Of a stretch of 64,000 nucleotides of DNA, positions 7,115 through 15,558 are shown in pieces. The DNA is from Succiniclasticum ruminis DSM 9236 (GTDB lineage: Bacteria > Bacillota > Negativicutes > Acidaminococcales > Acidaminococcaceae): contig NZ_FONL01000005.1 in NCBI RefSeq assembly GCF_900112895.1, forward strand, positions 1-64,000, in the 5' to 3' direction. The notes beneath the pieces are model-generated. The model did not search any database. It saw only the letters and a program-made list of their open reading frames with translations, and was not told the origin of the DNA. Within the stretch, counting starts at the first letter, position 1, and the number at the start of each line of letters is the position of its first letter. A program made the position numbers and the translations under genes.

Positions 7115-8380
7115 TTAAGTGGCCTTTTTGCCGTGGCGGGTGAGGCTGTCTCTCCTGCCTGTGAAGCGGCGTTCGGGCTGGGGGGATCCTGCCGGCGGTT
7201 CGCTTTCGCAGGAGAAGGTCCGGATTGTGGCGGGCGCTTCCCCGTTTACGGTCCGCTGGGTGATCAGCACCCGCTGGTTCGTCTTGCCGGAGAGTTCGTA
7301 GTAGATCGGGTAGGCGATGTCCCCGATGATGTTGCGGAGGCCGCGGACGCCGGTCTGGAGTTTTTCCGCCTGTCTGGCGATTTCCATAAGGGCGTTGTTG
7401 GTATATTCGAGGTTGTTCCGGGTCCGGCGGAACATTTTCTGGAATTCTTTGGCCGGGGAGATATCGGACTCCCGGAGGATGTTATAGAGGGTTTCCGCGG
7501 TGATGGGGTTGTACCGGCAGCGGAGGGTGATGCGGCCTACCAGCTCGGGGATGTACCCGAACTCAATGAGGTCTTCCGTGGTCGGGATAAGATCCCGGGC
7601 CGTTAGGTTTTCCTGTGTTTCCGGGGTCGCGGTCTCTGGTTCAGGGTCGGGATTTGCGGGAGCGGGACGGAAGCCTAACGTGGTTTCCGGTTCCGTCTTC
7701 GGGTGGAGCCGTTGTTTTGTGATTTCATCGAGCCCGATGAAGGCTCCGCTGAAGATAAACAGGATGTCGGTGGTATCGATCCTGGGTGTGAGGGGGTGCT
7801 CGCCGAAACCGGTGCCGCCTTCGATAATCTTCAGCAGCGTTTGCTGGATGCTTCTCTGGAAGAAGCTGTCTTCCCGCCGGTCCAGCGGGTGGATACGGAT
7901 TTTGTCGGCCTCATCCAGGATGATGATGCCTTTGCCGGCCAGCTTGACGGCAACCTCGCCGGCTCGTTGCCTGATTTCGTCTTCGTCATCGTCGGAGATG
8001 TCCCCGACGTATTTTTCCACGTCCGTGTTGATGATCCGGAACGCGTCCTGCAGGAGGTCCACAAGGATCGTTTCGACGTTCCGGCCCTTGTAGCCGCTGC
8101 TGGTCAGGGTATTGGTGGCGATGACGGCCACGGGGATGGGGAGATTGCACTCCCGGATCACGGTCCGGATGGACTCGGTCTTGCCCGATCCGGTGGGGCC
8201 GATAATGAGGAGGTTATCTTTGTGGATCGGGTCGTCCGGGTGGATCCGGTTGTGCTCGATCCGGAGGAGGTGGGCGGCGAGGGCGGTGGCGACGGTCCGG
8301 ACGCCGTCATCCTGGCCGACGATAGACTTTCTTATGAGGGCTTCCAACTCTTTGGGGGACTGGTACGGATAATGCTCCAA
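7115..8380 (-). CDS. ClpX-like AAA+ ATPase lacking the zinc-binding domain
   Basis: From the TTG at 8380 (AAAGGAG site 8 bases upstream) the product has 421 residues. It follows ClpX from its AAA+ start (SPKELEALIRKSIVGQD) to sensor 2. Seen are Walker A GPTGSGKTE (61-69), a pore-loop SGYKGRNVE (95-103), Walker B IIILDEADK (152-160), FSGAFIGLDEI, an LGF tripeptide at 235-237 where ClpX has the IGF ClpP-docking loop, an arginine finger in GYIPELVGRI, and GVRGLRNII at sensor 2. The N-terminal Cys4 zinc domain of ClpX is absent, and an Asp/Glu/Pro-rich insert follows LGF. In ClpX the AAA+ ring unfolds substrates for ClpP. An in-frame TTG at 8485 would add 35 basic residues. A dedicated promoter lies at 8709-8737. 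Probably a specialised paralogue, not the housekeeping ClpX. Confidence 0.85.
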   Translation of the reverse strand: MEHYPYQSPKELEALIRKSIVGQDDGVRTVATALAAHLLRIEHNRIHPDDPIHKDNLLIIGPTGSGKTESIRTVIRECNLPIPVAVIATNTLTSSGYKGRNVETILVDLLQDAFRIINTDVEKYVGDISDDDEDEIRQRAGEVAVKLAGKGIIILDEADKIRIHPLDRREDSFFQRSIQQTLLKIIEGGTGFGEHPLTPRIDTTDILFIFSGAFIGLDEITKQRLHPKTEPETTLGFRPAPANPDPEPETATPETQENLTARDLIPTTEDLIEFGYIPELVGRITLRCRYNPITAETLYNILRESDISPAKEFQKMFRRTRNNLEYTNNALMEIARQAEKLQTGVRGLRNIIGDIAYPIYYELSGKTNQRVLITQRTVNGEAPATIRTFSCESEPPAGSPQPERRFTGRRDSLTRHGKKAT

Positions 8381-8657
8381 GGTTCGGTCTCCTTTCTGCA
8401 AAGGTCTGAGGGCGGTTGTGGATTTTTTACGGTGAGCCTTTTGTCCCTGCCCGTCGACACGGCTGAAGGGCTTTTTGGGGGACAAAAAACTCCGGATCAG
8501 ACGGCACCGGCAAACTCCAAACTTACATCTCTGACATGAATGGTCGAATTAAAACTATCGGTTGCGTATCCACCCGGACCGCTGCCGGGTGCAGAAACAT
8601 AATTTGAAGCATTCGGTGTAACCTGATCCGAAGTCTTCCAGTTGGCTTATAAAAATT

Positions 8658-8700
8658 GACGGGTTCAAACAAGATGCGCCCGAACCGGACGGGCTCGAAC
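8658..8700 (-). promoter_or_regulatory. Paired 13-base repeats just after the promoter
   Basis: On the plus strand GACGGGTTCAAAC (8658-8670) and GACGGGCTCGAAC (8688-8700) are spaced exactly 30 bases, three helical turns. They lie at or just after the predicted transcript start of the ClpX-like gene, the usual place for a repressor. A partial inverse copy (GCCCGAACC) sits between them. The regulator is unknown. Confidence 0.45.
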
Positions 8701-8708
8701 ACAATGGT

Positions 8709-8737
8709 ATTGTACCACAATGCCCGGGACTCGTCAA
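8709..8737 (-). promoter_or_regulatory. Sigma-A type promoter of the ClpX-like gene
   Basis: On the minus strand TTGACG (8737-8732), 17 bases, TACAAT (8714-8709). Transcription should start near 8702, leaving a leader of about 320 bases before the TTG start at 8380. The leader holds the paired repeats and no convincing gene. The next 140 bases up to 8880 are AT-rich and I see nothing else in them. Confidence 0.75.
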
Positions 8738-8909
8738 GCACTTATTTTATTTTTGTCCAAAAATATTTAATTAATTAATTATCTTCCTATTAATATCGCT
8801 TTATATAGGGAAGTTTTATATAAGAGTGGCATTTTTAAACGATTTCTCTTAATAGAAGATTCCACGTTAAAGAGCGGGATTTTTTTCTTTAAAATATGAA
8901 TTGATTATG

Positions 8910-8918
8910 TGATATAAT
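8910..8918 (+). promoter_or_regulatory. Extended -10 promoter
   Basis: TGATATAAT, an extended -10 element, lies 52 bases before the DUF3298 gene start. No good -35 hexamer is seen at the normal distance, which is common for extended -10 promoters. Confidence 0.5.
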
Positions 8919-8970
8919 TTACAGAGACGCTGATGAATTAAAACTTTACAAGTCACAGGAGGTGTATGGA

Positions 8971-9723
8971 ATGAAAAAACTTACCGCTATCCTTGTAGTA
9001 TTATTTCTGATGATTTGCAGCATGGCTGCCGCCGCCCGCCCGGAATTCCGGTCTGACGTAAGCGGTTCCAAATGGCTGCAGGTGGAGGACCGCGCCATTG
9101 ATGTGACGGATAAGGACGGGCTTATACTGAAGGTCCAGTGGCCGGTCTTTTCTTCCAAAGACGATTCCCACGGGCACCTGATTGCATCGCTCAAAAAAGA
9201 GAGTGACCAGCTCCGCTCCTTTTTCGATAAGGACATGCGGGAGTCGAAAGAACTTGCCGCCAAAGGGAACCGGGACATCCGCAACGGACGCTGGCTCGTT
9301 TATGTGGAAATACAACGGGATGACAGCAGGGTGCTGAGTCTGCTGGAACACTCTTTCCACCGGGATCTGGCCGGCGAGCGGTGGGGCTATAACGGCCTGA
9401 ACTATGATTCAAAAACAGGAAAAAAATTAAGCAGTCTTGACGTGTTCAAACTCACGAAAGAAGAACTGGCCGATACGCTGTTGGCAAGGCTGACAAAAAA
9501 ATACGGAAAAAGAGCCCTGGGTGACAGGCCGAAAAGAATGATTCTGAGCAAGATCGATGAAGATGCGGACATGGAATTCCTGCCCTGGGCCATGACCACG
9601 GATGGCGTAACGGTTCATTTCAGAAGCGGGGACTTCCACAGGGGTTATGCGCCGCTCCCCATCACAATCTTTTTCCGCGAAGAACCGGAACTCTTCAATA
9701 AGAAATACATGCTGAAATATTAA
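8971..9723 (+). CDS. Exported DUF3298 (RsiV-like) protein
   Basis: A 250-residue exported protein with signal peptide (LTAILVVLFLMICSMAAA). The mature part contains NYDSKTGKKLSSLDVFKLTKEELADTLLARL and YAPLPITIFF, the hallmarks of the DUF3298 domain found at the C-terminus of the anti-sigma factor RsiV, where it binds lysozyme, and in PdaC. No N-terminal transmembrane anti-sigma part is present and no sigma factor is adjacent, so it is a free periplasmic version. AGGAGG sits eight bases before the ATG at 8971; a GTG at 8962 is less likely. A role in envelope stress or lysozyme resistance is only inferred. Confidence 0.75.
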   Translation: MKKLTAILVVLFLMICSMAAAARPEFRSDVSGSKWLQVEDRAIDVTDKDGLILKVQWPVFSSKDDSHGHLIASLKKESDQLRSFFDKDMRESKELAAKGNRDIRNGRWLVYVEIQRDDSRVLSLLEHSFHRDLAGERWGYNGLNYDSKTGKKLSSLDVFKLTKEELADTLLARLTKKYGKRALGDRPKRMILSKIDEDADMEFLPWAMTTDGVTVHFRSGDFHRGYAPLPITIFFREEPELFNKKYMLKY

Positions 9724-9792
9724 GACGGGCAGAAATTGTCATTTGTGTCAGTTATATTTATATAGTAAAGATTTTTTTAACGGTTGGCAAGC

Positions 9793-10221
9793 ATGAGCAA
9801 GATGAATTTCAAATATGTCCGTATCCAGGGAAAGGAACTGGCGAAGAATACGATGCACGCGAAAGGCATCTTCAGCATGTGCTGGCAGATGATCCAGCAG
9901 GATGTTATGACCGGGGAGGATGCGGATCTTTTCCGGGAGATTGACAGCTGGTTCGCGGAAAACCTGCCGTGGCCGCCTCCCTGTAAAAACCAGGAACCTG
10001 TTGTGTGCTGGTTCAAAACGGAGAACGCGGAAGAAATGCTGAAAATGATCCGGCCCGCCATGTGGCTGCTGGAACGGTACAACCACCCGTATTACGTGGT
10101 GTATACGAACACGCCGGGCGAAATCGTTTACGAGGATAAATACCAGATTGCGGCAAAAGCAGACGGGTATCTCCAGATAGACGAGTTACAGCCGTCCTGG
10201 TCGCCCAAAGAAACGGAATGA
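9793..10221 (+). CDS. Conserved protein of unknown function
   Basis: A 142-residue soluble protein without a signal peptide. Visible features are a basic N-terminus, a Trp/Pro-rich stretch (WFAENLPWPPPCKNQEPVVCWF) and a C-terminal strand region ending in LQPSWSPKETE. The start is uncertain: the ATG at 9793 has no strong ribosome binding site, and an in-frame TTG lies at 9784. I do not recognise the family. It stands alone after the DUF3298 gene and before a strong convergent terminator. Confidence 0.6.
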   Translation: MSKMNFKYVRIQGKELAKNTMHAKGIFSMCWQMIQQDVMTGEDADLFREIDSWFAENLPWPPPCKNQEPVVCWFKTENAEEMLKMIRPAMWLLERYNHPYYVVYTNTPGEIVYEDKYQIAAKADGYLQIDELQPSWSPKETE

Positions 10222-10240
10222 AGAACCGTATATAAAAACA

Positions 10241-10303
10241 TAAACCGGGTTTTGTAATCCTGTCTGCATCACGCAGGATTACAACCCCGGTTTATTTATT
10301 TTT
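10241..10303. terminator. Long bidirectional terminator
   Basis: AAACCGGGTTTTGTAATCCTG pairs with CAGGATTACAACCCCGGTTT, giving a stem of about 20 pairs between two convergent genes, followed by T-rich sequence on both sides. Confidence 0.8.
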
Positions 10304-10309
10304 CAACTG

Positions 10310-11104
10310 TTACACTTCCACCCTGCTTCCGGCCGCAATGTACCGGAGCCGTTCGCCCATGAGCTGTTTCATGAACTGATACTGTTCCACGCCGGTGCAG
10401 TGTCCGGTGTAGTAAACCGTGGGGTAGGAACAGAGGATTTCCGCCGCTTCCGTCAGGCGATTCTTTCCCGCGTCGTCCAGAGGCACGCCCATAAAGTGGA
10501 AACCGCCAACCAGCACGTCCGGGCGGAACCAGCTTGCAATGTTCAGGATGCCCTTGTGGGAACAGCCGCTGAAGAGGATCCTTCGACCGTCTTCTTCGAT
10601 GAGCAGGTACTGTTCATGCCGGAAGTCTTCCGGGTACAGCACGCCATTGCGTTTCACCAGCATGCCGCTGGTGTCGATGGGACAGACAAGTTCCCTGTCG
10701 TTGCAGTTGTACAGGGTGATGCCTTCCGCCAGCCGGGATTCCCCTTTGATAAGGCGGATCTGTTTCGCGCACGCAATCGCCGGGTTCAGTCCGATATCCT
10801 CCGCTCCGCCGTTCTTTAAATGGGGCTCAAAGGCACAGACGCTCATGTAGATGGGCGCCGTTTTGTTTTTCTCCATGAAACGCAGCAGGCCGCCGCCGTG
10901 ATCGTAATGCCCGTGGGACAGCACTGCCATTTCCACTTTGCCCAGATCAACGCCCAGCTTTTCCGCGTTGTCCGCGAAGGCGCCGGACGCGCCGGAGTCA
11001 AATAAAATGACGTGGTTTTTCGTTTCGATAAAAATGCTCAGGCCGTGTTCCGCGGTGTAGCATTCCGCGCTGGCCGTGTTTTCCATTAATGTTGTGATTT
11101 TCAT
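10310..11104 (-). CDS. MBL-fold metallo-hydrolase, dihydropteroate-synthase-like group
   Basis: A 264-residue metallo-beta-lactamase-fold protein. The metal-binding motif is LSHGHYDHGGG (HxHxDH), with preceding LFDSGASG and later FSGCSHKGILNI and GGFHFMGVPL, then TGHCTG. This matches the MBL group that includes the methanogen protein annotated as beta-ribofuranosylaminobenzene/dihydropterin phosphate synthase. Substrate is unknown, and relatives in gut anaerobes are uncharacterised. It follows the PEP-hydrolase-family gene by 42 bases on the same strand and could share its transcript. Confidence 0.85.
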   Translation of the reverse strand: MKITTLMENTASAECYTAEHGLSIFIETKNHVILFDSGASGAFADNAEKLGVDLGKVEMAVLSHGHYDHGGGLLRFMEKNKTAPIYMSVCAFEPHLKNGGAEDIGLNPAIACAKQIRLIKGESRLAEGITLYNCNDRELVCPIDTSGMLVKRNGVLYPEDFRHEQYLLIEEDGRRILFSGCSHKGILNIASWFRPDVLVGGFHFMGVPLDDAGKNRLTEAAEILCSYPTVYYTGHCTGVEQYQFMKQLMGERLRYIAAGSRVEV

Positions 11105-11146
11105 GGCGGTTTCATATTTTCAATTTCTTTTTATTGTTTTATCTGT

Positions 11147-11977
11147 TTATTTGGTAATTGCCTTGAAGGCTGCTGCCTGTTTGGTCATGCCGCGTTCGGA
11201 AGCCAGACGTTCAATGGAGGAAGCGCCGAAGAAGCCATCGATTTCCGGTACGTTTTTGATGACATAGGCCGCGTCTTCGGGATCGGCGATGGGGCCGCCG
11301 TGGCAGATGACCATGATGTCAGGCCGTACGGAGCGGCCGGCTTTGATGATCTCACGGATCTTCACGCAGCAGTCGTCCAGGGTGACTGCGGTTTCAGCGC
11401 CGATGGAGCCTTTGGTGGTCAGGCCCATATGGGCTACCAGGATGTCAGCGCCGGCTTCCGCCATGGCTTTTGCCTGTTCGGGATCGAAAACGTAGGGGCA
11501 GGTCAGCATGTCAAGTTTGTGGGCTTCGCGAACCATTTCCACTTCCAGCCCGTAACCCATGCCGGTTTCTTCCAGGTTTGCGCGGAACTTGCCGTCGATA
11601 AGGCCGACAGTCGGGAAGTTCTGTACGCCGTTAAAGCCCTGGTCCTTCAGCTGTTTGAGGAAGAGGTCCATGACACGGAAGGGGTCGGTGCCGCAGACGC
11701 CTGCCAGCACAGGGGTTTTCTTTACAATGGGGAGAACTTCGCAGCCCATTTCCTGAACGATGGCGTTGGCATCGCCGTAGGAGAGAAGGCCCGCCAGGGA
11801 GCCGCGACCGGCCATGCGGTAACGGCCGGAGTTGTAGATGATGAGGATATCCACGTCGGCCGCTTCACTGCACTTTGCGGTAATGCCGGTGCCGGCGCCT
11901 ACGCCTACCAGGATCTTGCCCTGGGCGATCTGGGCTTTAAAGTCTTTTAAAATTTCTTCTCTGGATTTTCTTAACAT
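11147..11977 (-). CDS. Phosphoenolpyruvate hydrolase family TIM-barrel protein
   Basis: A 276-residue TIM-barrel protein of the family annotated as PEP hydrolase. Seen are [40 protein letters not shown] split over the N-terminal third, [38 protein letters not shown] and a conserved [10 protein letters not shown]. It normally pairs with a UPF0261/Tm-1-like protein, which lies directly upstream here, and in other organisms the two are fused in one chain. A good AAAGGAGG site precedes the ATG by eight bases. The biochemical role of the pair in bacteria is unproven. Confidence 0.85.
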   Translation of the reverse strand: MLRKSREEILKDFKAQIAQGKILVGVGAGTGITAKCSEAADVDILIIYNSGRYRMAGRGSLAGLLSYGDANAIVQEMGCEVLPIVKKTPVLAGVCGTDPFRVMDLFLKQLKDQGFNGVQNFPTVGLIDGKFRANLEETGMGYGLEVEMVREAHKLDMLTCPYVFDPEQAKAMAEAGADILVAHMGLTTKGSIGAETAVTLDDCCVKIREIIKAGRSVRPDIMVICHGGPIADPEDAAYVIKNVPEIDGFFGASSIERLASERGMTKQAAAFKAITK

Positions 11978-12011
11978 TGCACTTTCCTCCTTTTAATAAA
12001 TAATTAAAAAT

Positions 12012-13226
12012 TTATTTCATCAGGGCCAGCAGTTTCTTCGCTGCGGTAATGGCAAAGTCTTTATCGTTGATGTTGTTGTCCATCTCCACGATTTTCACGT
12101 GGGGGTTGGTAATGCCTTTTTTCAGTGTTTCATACAGGGCGGCCCGTTCTTCCGGCCCGTCGAAGGGCTGGCCTGCCGCGTCGATCATGGATACGCCTTT
12201 GAGAGGAAGCAATACTTCCATGTCTGTGGCTGCCTGGTTCCATTTTTCCGCCAGACGTTTGCCGATTGCAATGTTTTCTTCTTTGGAAGTCCGCATCAGG
12301 GTGACGGTGGGATTATGTTTGTACAGGTTGCGCTGTGCGAATTCTTTCGGCACCGTATCCCAGGGACCGAAGTTGACCATATCCAGCGCGCCTACGGAAA
12401 CCACCTGCGGGATCTTGTTGCGGATGGCAGCTTCGCAGCGTGTGGGGCCGGCAGCGAGGACGCCGCCTACCACTTCGTCGCACCATTCCGTGGTGGTGAG
12501 GTCCAGCACGCCGGAGAAGAAGCCTGCGTCAATAAGCGCTTCCATTGTCTTCCCGCCTGTGCCTGTTGCGTGGAAGACAAGCACTTCGTATCCGTTTTCT
12601 TCCAGGTAAGCTTTGGCCTGGTCAACACAGGGGGTCGTTACACCGAACATGGTTGCCGCGATCAGCGGTTTAGCTTCCGCGGTATCCGGTTTCAGCTGTT
12701 CTTTCAGGCCTGCCATCCCCGCCACAGCCAGCACGGCATTCCGGAAGATAGTCTTGGAAATTTTGTTCAGTCCTGCCACGTCCACGATAGAGGGCATCAT
12801 AATAATATCGCTGGTCCCCACATACTGGGAAACGTTTCCGGAGGCCATGGTGGAAACCATTACCTTGGGGACCCCGATGGGGAGCGCCCGCATGGCCGGT
12901 GTAACCAGTGAAGTTCCGCCCGATCCGCCGCAGGAGATAATGCCGTCAAACTTACCCTGGGCGTAAAGCCGGGGAATCAGTTTTTCCATGCCTTTGGATA
13001 GGGCTTCCGTGGCGGTGGCCCGGTCCTTCCGGGCAACGATGGCGTCGATGTCATAGCCTGCCGCCGCCGCGATTTCCTTGTTGCTTACATCCGGTTCGAA
13101 GGCAGGCGCGAACACGCCGGTGTGGATCATGAAGGCTTTCATTCCTAATTCTTCTACCAGGCCTTTGATATAAAAGAACTCCGCGCCTTTTGTATCAAAG
13201 GTTCCGGCTACTGCAATTGTTTTCAT
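12012..13226 (-). CDS. Tm-1-like ATP-binding domain protein (UPF0261)
   Basis: A 404-residue protein of the UPF0261 family, the bacterial version of the N-terminal domain of the tomato antiviral protein Tm-1. Motifs are VAGTFDTKGAEFFYIKGL at the start, IDAIVARKDRATATEALSKG, GIISCGGSGGTSLVTPAMRALPIGVPKVMVSTMASG, and VFHATGTGGKTMEALI. The family binds ATP. The ATG at 13226 is preferred because AAAGGAG lies six bases away; an ATG at 13232 is inside the site. The PEP-hydrolase-family partner follows in the same operon. Confidence 0.88.
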   Translation of the reverse strand: MKTIAVAGTFDTKGAEFFYIKGLVEELGMKAFMIHTGVFAPAFEPDVSNKEIAAAAGYDIDAIVARKDRATATEALSKGMEKLIPRLYAQGKFDGIISCGGSGGTSLVTPAMRALPIGVPKVMVSTMASGNVSQYVGTSDIIMMPSIVDVAGLNKISKTIFRNAVLAVAGMAGLKEQLKPDTAEAKPLIAATMFGVTTPCVDQAKAYLEENGYEVLVFHATGTGGKTMEALIDAGFFSGVLDLTTTEWCDEVVGGVLAAGPTRCEAAIRNKIPQVVSVGALDMVNFGPWDTVPKEFAQRNLYKHNPTVTLMRTSKEENIAIGKRLAEKWNQAATDMEVLLPLKGVSMIDAAGQPFDGPEERAALYETLKKGITNPHVKIVEMDNNINDKDFAITAAKKLLALMK

Positions 13227-13374
13227 GGACATCTCCTTTCTTTTCTCACTAAAAATTACGGTATCGGCTTTTTTGCAATATAATTGAACCGCATCAAACA
13301 GCGAAATAGCATTAACATAGATTACAAGAAATAGAATACAACGAACAGCGTTTCTTCTTTAAATATTATACCCG

Positions 13375-13424
13375 AATTGAAAAAAGAATGCCATACAATT
13401 CACATATTATTCAATTTTTTCAAC
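13375..13424. repeat. Inverted repeat in the divergent promoter region
   Basis: TTGAAAAAA (from 13377) and TTTTTTCAA (13416-13424) form inverted arms in the 354-base gap between the UPF0261 gene and the divergent alpha/beta hydrolase. It could be an operator for either direction. Apart from this and the promoter at 13474, I see nothing else in the gap. Confidence 0.35.
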
Positions 13425-13473
13425 TTTAAAATGAAAACCATATAAGACGTTTGTGGTATTCTTCCGTCCGTTT

Positions 13474-13482
13474 TGTTATAAT
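13474..13482 (+). promoter_or_regulatory. Extended -10 promoter of the alpha/beta hydrolase
   Basis: TGTTATAAT at 13474-13482, about 100 bases before the start codon. A TTGTGG at 13451 lies 20 bases upstream, too far for an ideal -35. Confidence 0.5.
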
Positions 13483-13580
13483 AAAAAAGAAGCGGAATGC
13501 AATGGTCCGGCACCGGCCGGAAAGTGAAAGAAATCGATTCGGGTTGTTGAATAAACGGTGATTACCAGGGAGGCGAAAGC

Positions 13581-14408
13581 ATGAAAAGCGGATTGGTAAA
13601 AGTCAGCGACGGCGCGCATATCTATTATGAGATGGAAGGCAGCGGCCGCCCGGTTGTCCTGATTCACGGCTGGGGCTGTTCCGGCCGGTTTTATAAAAAG
13701 AACGTGGAAGGGCTGAAGGACCGTTTCACGGTGGTAACCCTTGACCTGCGCGGGCACGGACGTTCTTCCAAGGGCATTGACGGATACCGCATTGACAGGC
13801 TGGCGCAGGATATCCATGAGGTCATTGTGTCCCTGGATCTGCATGATATGATCCTGATGGGCTGGTCCATGGGCGGTCCCACCATGCTTTCCTACTGGAA
13901 ACAGTTTGGCAAAGAGGAAGGCCGGCTGGCCGGGCTGGGGCTCATCGACATGACGCCGTTCCCCTTCAGCAGCGGGGAATGGAACTCCCACGGCCTGCGT
14001 GATTATAATATGGAAGGCTTTAATGCGTTTGTGGGCGCGATCCTGAAAAATCACGACGGGTTTGTCTCTGCTTTTGCAAGTAAAATCTTCAAAGACGGCG
14101 TGATTCCGGAAGGCATGGACTGGCTGCATGCGGAGCTGATGAAACTGCCGCCGTATCTGGGCATCGCGCTGTATGGAGATTATTGCTACAGTGATTATAC
14201 CGATGTGTTGCCCACGATCACGGTACCGGTTCTCGTGGTGTCGGCGGACAGCGGCATTTTCCCGAAAAGCGTGGAGCAGGGGAAATGGATCGCGGCCCGG
14301 ATTCCGAAGGGCGAATTCGTACCCTTCTATGAAGGCGGACACCTGCTGTTCTGGCTGGAGGCGGACAAATTTAACAACGCTGTGGCCGGTTTCGCGGCGA
14401 AGCTGTAA
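13581..14408 (+). CDS. Alpha/beta hydrolase
   Basis: A 275-residue alpha/beta hydrolase. Seen are the oxyanion region LIHGWGCSG (28-35), DLRGHGRSS, the nucleophile elbow GWSMGG with Ser96, a probable acid in VSADSG and the catalytic His in EGGHLLFW near the C-terminus. The length and arrangement fit small esterases, haloperoxidase-like or pimeloyl-ester-type hydrolases; the substrate is not determined. A clean GGGAGG site precedes the ATG. It is followed at once by a small gene with 10 bases between them. Confidence 0.9.
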   Translation: MKSGLVKVSDGAHIYYEMEGSGRPVVLIHGWGCSGRFYKKNVEGLKDRFTVVTLDLRGHGRSSKGIDGYRIDRLAQDIHEVIVSLDLHDMILMGWSMGGPTMLSYWKQFGKEEGRLAGLGLIDMTPFPFSSGEWNSHGLRDYNMEGFNAFVGAILKNHDGFVSAFASKIFKDGVIPEGMDWLHAELMKLPPYLGIALYGDYCYSDYTDVLPTITVPVLVVSADSGIFPKSVEQGKWIAARIPKGEFVPFYEGGHLLFWLEADKFNNAVAGFAAKL

Positions 14409-14418
14409 AGGGGAAACC

Positions 14419-14619
14419 ATGATGGAAAAAGCAAAAAGGGATGTTGTTTTTTTGGTCAAGATTTACGATTCCACGGGACGGCTGTTGCCCATCGTCACGG
14501 CGTTTGCCACCCGGAAGGGCGCTGAGGACCATGTCCATAAGTTTTTGCCCACGGACCGTTTTAACGAAGGGGCTTTTGCCTGCAAGGCCGAGATTGTGGA
14601 AACGGAAGTCGGCGACTGA
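14419..14619 (+). CDS. Small protein of unknown function
   Basis: A 66-residue basic protein beginning MMEKAKRDVVFLVKIYD with a GRKGAEDHVHKFL-like middle and an acidic end. The codon use and an AAAGGGG site seven bases upstream support it. The start may be 14419 or 14422. It lies 10 bases after the alpha/beta hydrolase and 24 bases before an exported inhibitor-like gene, so all three may be co-transcribed. No family recognised. Confidence 0.6.
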   Translation: MMEKAKRDVVFLVKIYDSTGRLLPIVTAFATRKGAEDHVHKFLPTDRFNEGAFACKAEIVETEVGD

Positions 14620-14643
14620 CGGAGGCGCGGGGAGGTATTGCAT

Positions 14644-15450
14644 ATGAAAAAACTGATCCTGTTCCTGACGCTGCTATGTCTTTTTGCGGTTGGTCAGAAT
14701 ATCGCGGAAGCAGCGGACGGGAGGCGAACGGGCATGGGATATGTTTCCTGGGATGAGAAGACGCTGAAGCTGGACCTGCGTTCCAACCCTTCCACGGGTT
14801 TTTCGTGGCTGACGGTATATCAGTCGGAAAATCTGACAACGGGCAGCCGGCAGTACGAGGGTACGGATAATAATAAGGAAGCTACCACGGGCAGTCCCGG
14901 GGTGGATCATCTGCGTTTTACGGTGACGGACGATAAGGATGCGTATCTGGTGTTGAAGCTCGCGCGCCCCTGGGAAGGGGGAGAGACAGGAACGTATCAT
15001 TCCTATGTCATAAAAATGGAAAATGATAAAATTGCGGACGTTGCCTGCCGGGAACGGTTGTTCCATAAAGATTTCGCCTTTGTCGCCGGCAATCCGGAAA
15101 AGAACGGGGCGACCGGGGAAAAAGTGCGGTTTGTGGCGTCTGTGCCGAAGGACTGGGAGTATGAAAACATCGCCGATAAAGACATGCTGGGACTCAAAGT
15201 CAGGCCCCGGGGCAAAGAAGGGTATGGCAGGATCGGCTATCTCCGGGACGGGGTCGCGGCGGATCCGGGCGAAAACGTGAAAAAGATTATGATTTATAAC
15301 AAAGAATATACCATGGGACGCTTCACGGACGGGAACCTTGTCCTGTTTAACCAGAACCGCATCGCCTGGCTGGGCGGCAGCGCGGACTGGCAGGACGAAT
15401 ATTTTATGGATATCGTGACGATGCTGGATACGGCGGCTTATTGGGAGTAG
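14644..15450 (+). CDS. Exported protein with chagasin-type (I42) protease inhibitor domain
   Basis: A 268-residue protein with a signal peptide (LILFLTLLCLFAVGQNIAEA). The N-terminal half carries the two best motifs of the chagasin/ICP family: NPSTGF at 48-53 (family NPTTGY/F) and LARPWEGG at 106-113 (family RPW), with a strand between them. Family members inhibit papain-type cysteine proteases. The C-terminal half (from about 130) is an unrelated region with VASVPKDWEYENIADKD and no recognised domain; relatives combine I42 with such tails. GGGGAGG lies eight bases before the ATG at 14644. Location should be periplasmic. Confidence 0.75.
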   Translation: MKKLILFLTLLCLFAVGQNIAEAADGRRTGMGYVSWDEKTLKLDLRSNPSTGFSWLTVYQSENLTTGSRQYEGTDNNKEATTGSPGVDHLRFTVTDDKDAYLVLKLARPWEGGETGTYHSYVIKMENDKIADVACRERLFHKDFAFVAGNPEKNGATGEKVRFVASVPKDWEYENIADKDMLGLKVRPRGKEGYGRIGYLRDGVAADPGENVKKIMIYNKEYTMGRFTDGNLVLFNQNRIAWLGGSADWQDEYFMDIVTMLDTAAYWE

Positions 15451-15558
15451 GAGCGGGCGCTGCTCCGGCACCCTGCAGCTGCGGGCAGGTTACGGAATCG
15501 CAGATCACTGTTTTCAGTCACGGTTATGAGGAAAAGGAATACAAGGGGGCATTCAGCT

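Noticed and set aside
7703-8539. A 278-codon plus-strand open frame opposite the ClpX-like gene
   Set aside because: All AAA+ motifs are in the minus-strand frame; the plus frame has no domain and crosses the promoter leader.
8523-8741. A 72-codon minus-strand frame over the ClpX-like promoter
   Set aside because: It spans the promoter itself, so its start would not be transcribed from that promoter; no ribosome binding site.
8738-8960. CIRCE or CtsR box for the ClpX-like gene
   Set aside because: Neither TTAGCACTC-N9-GAGTGCTAA nor a GGTCAAA repeat is seen; only the 30-base-spaced repeats remain as candidates.
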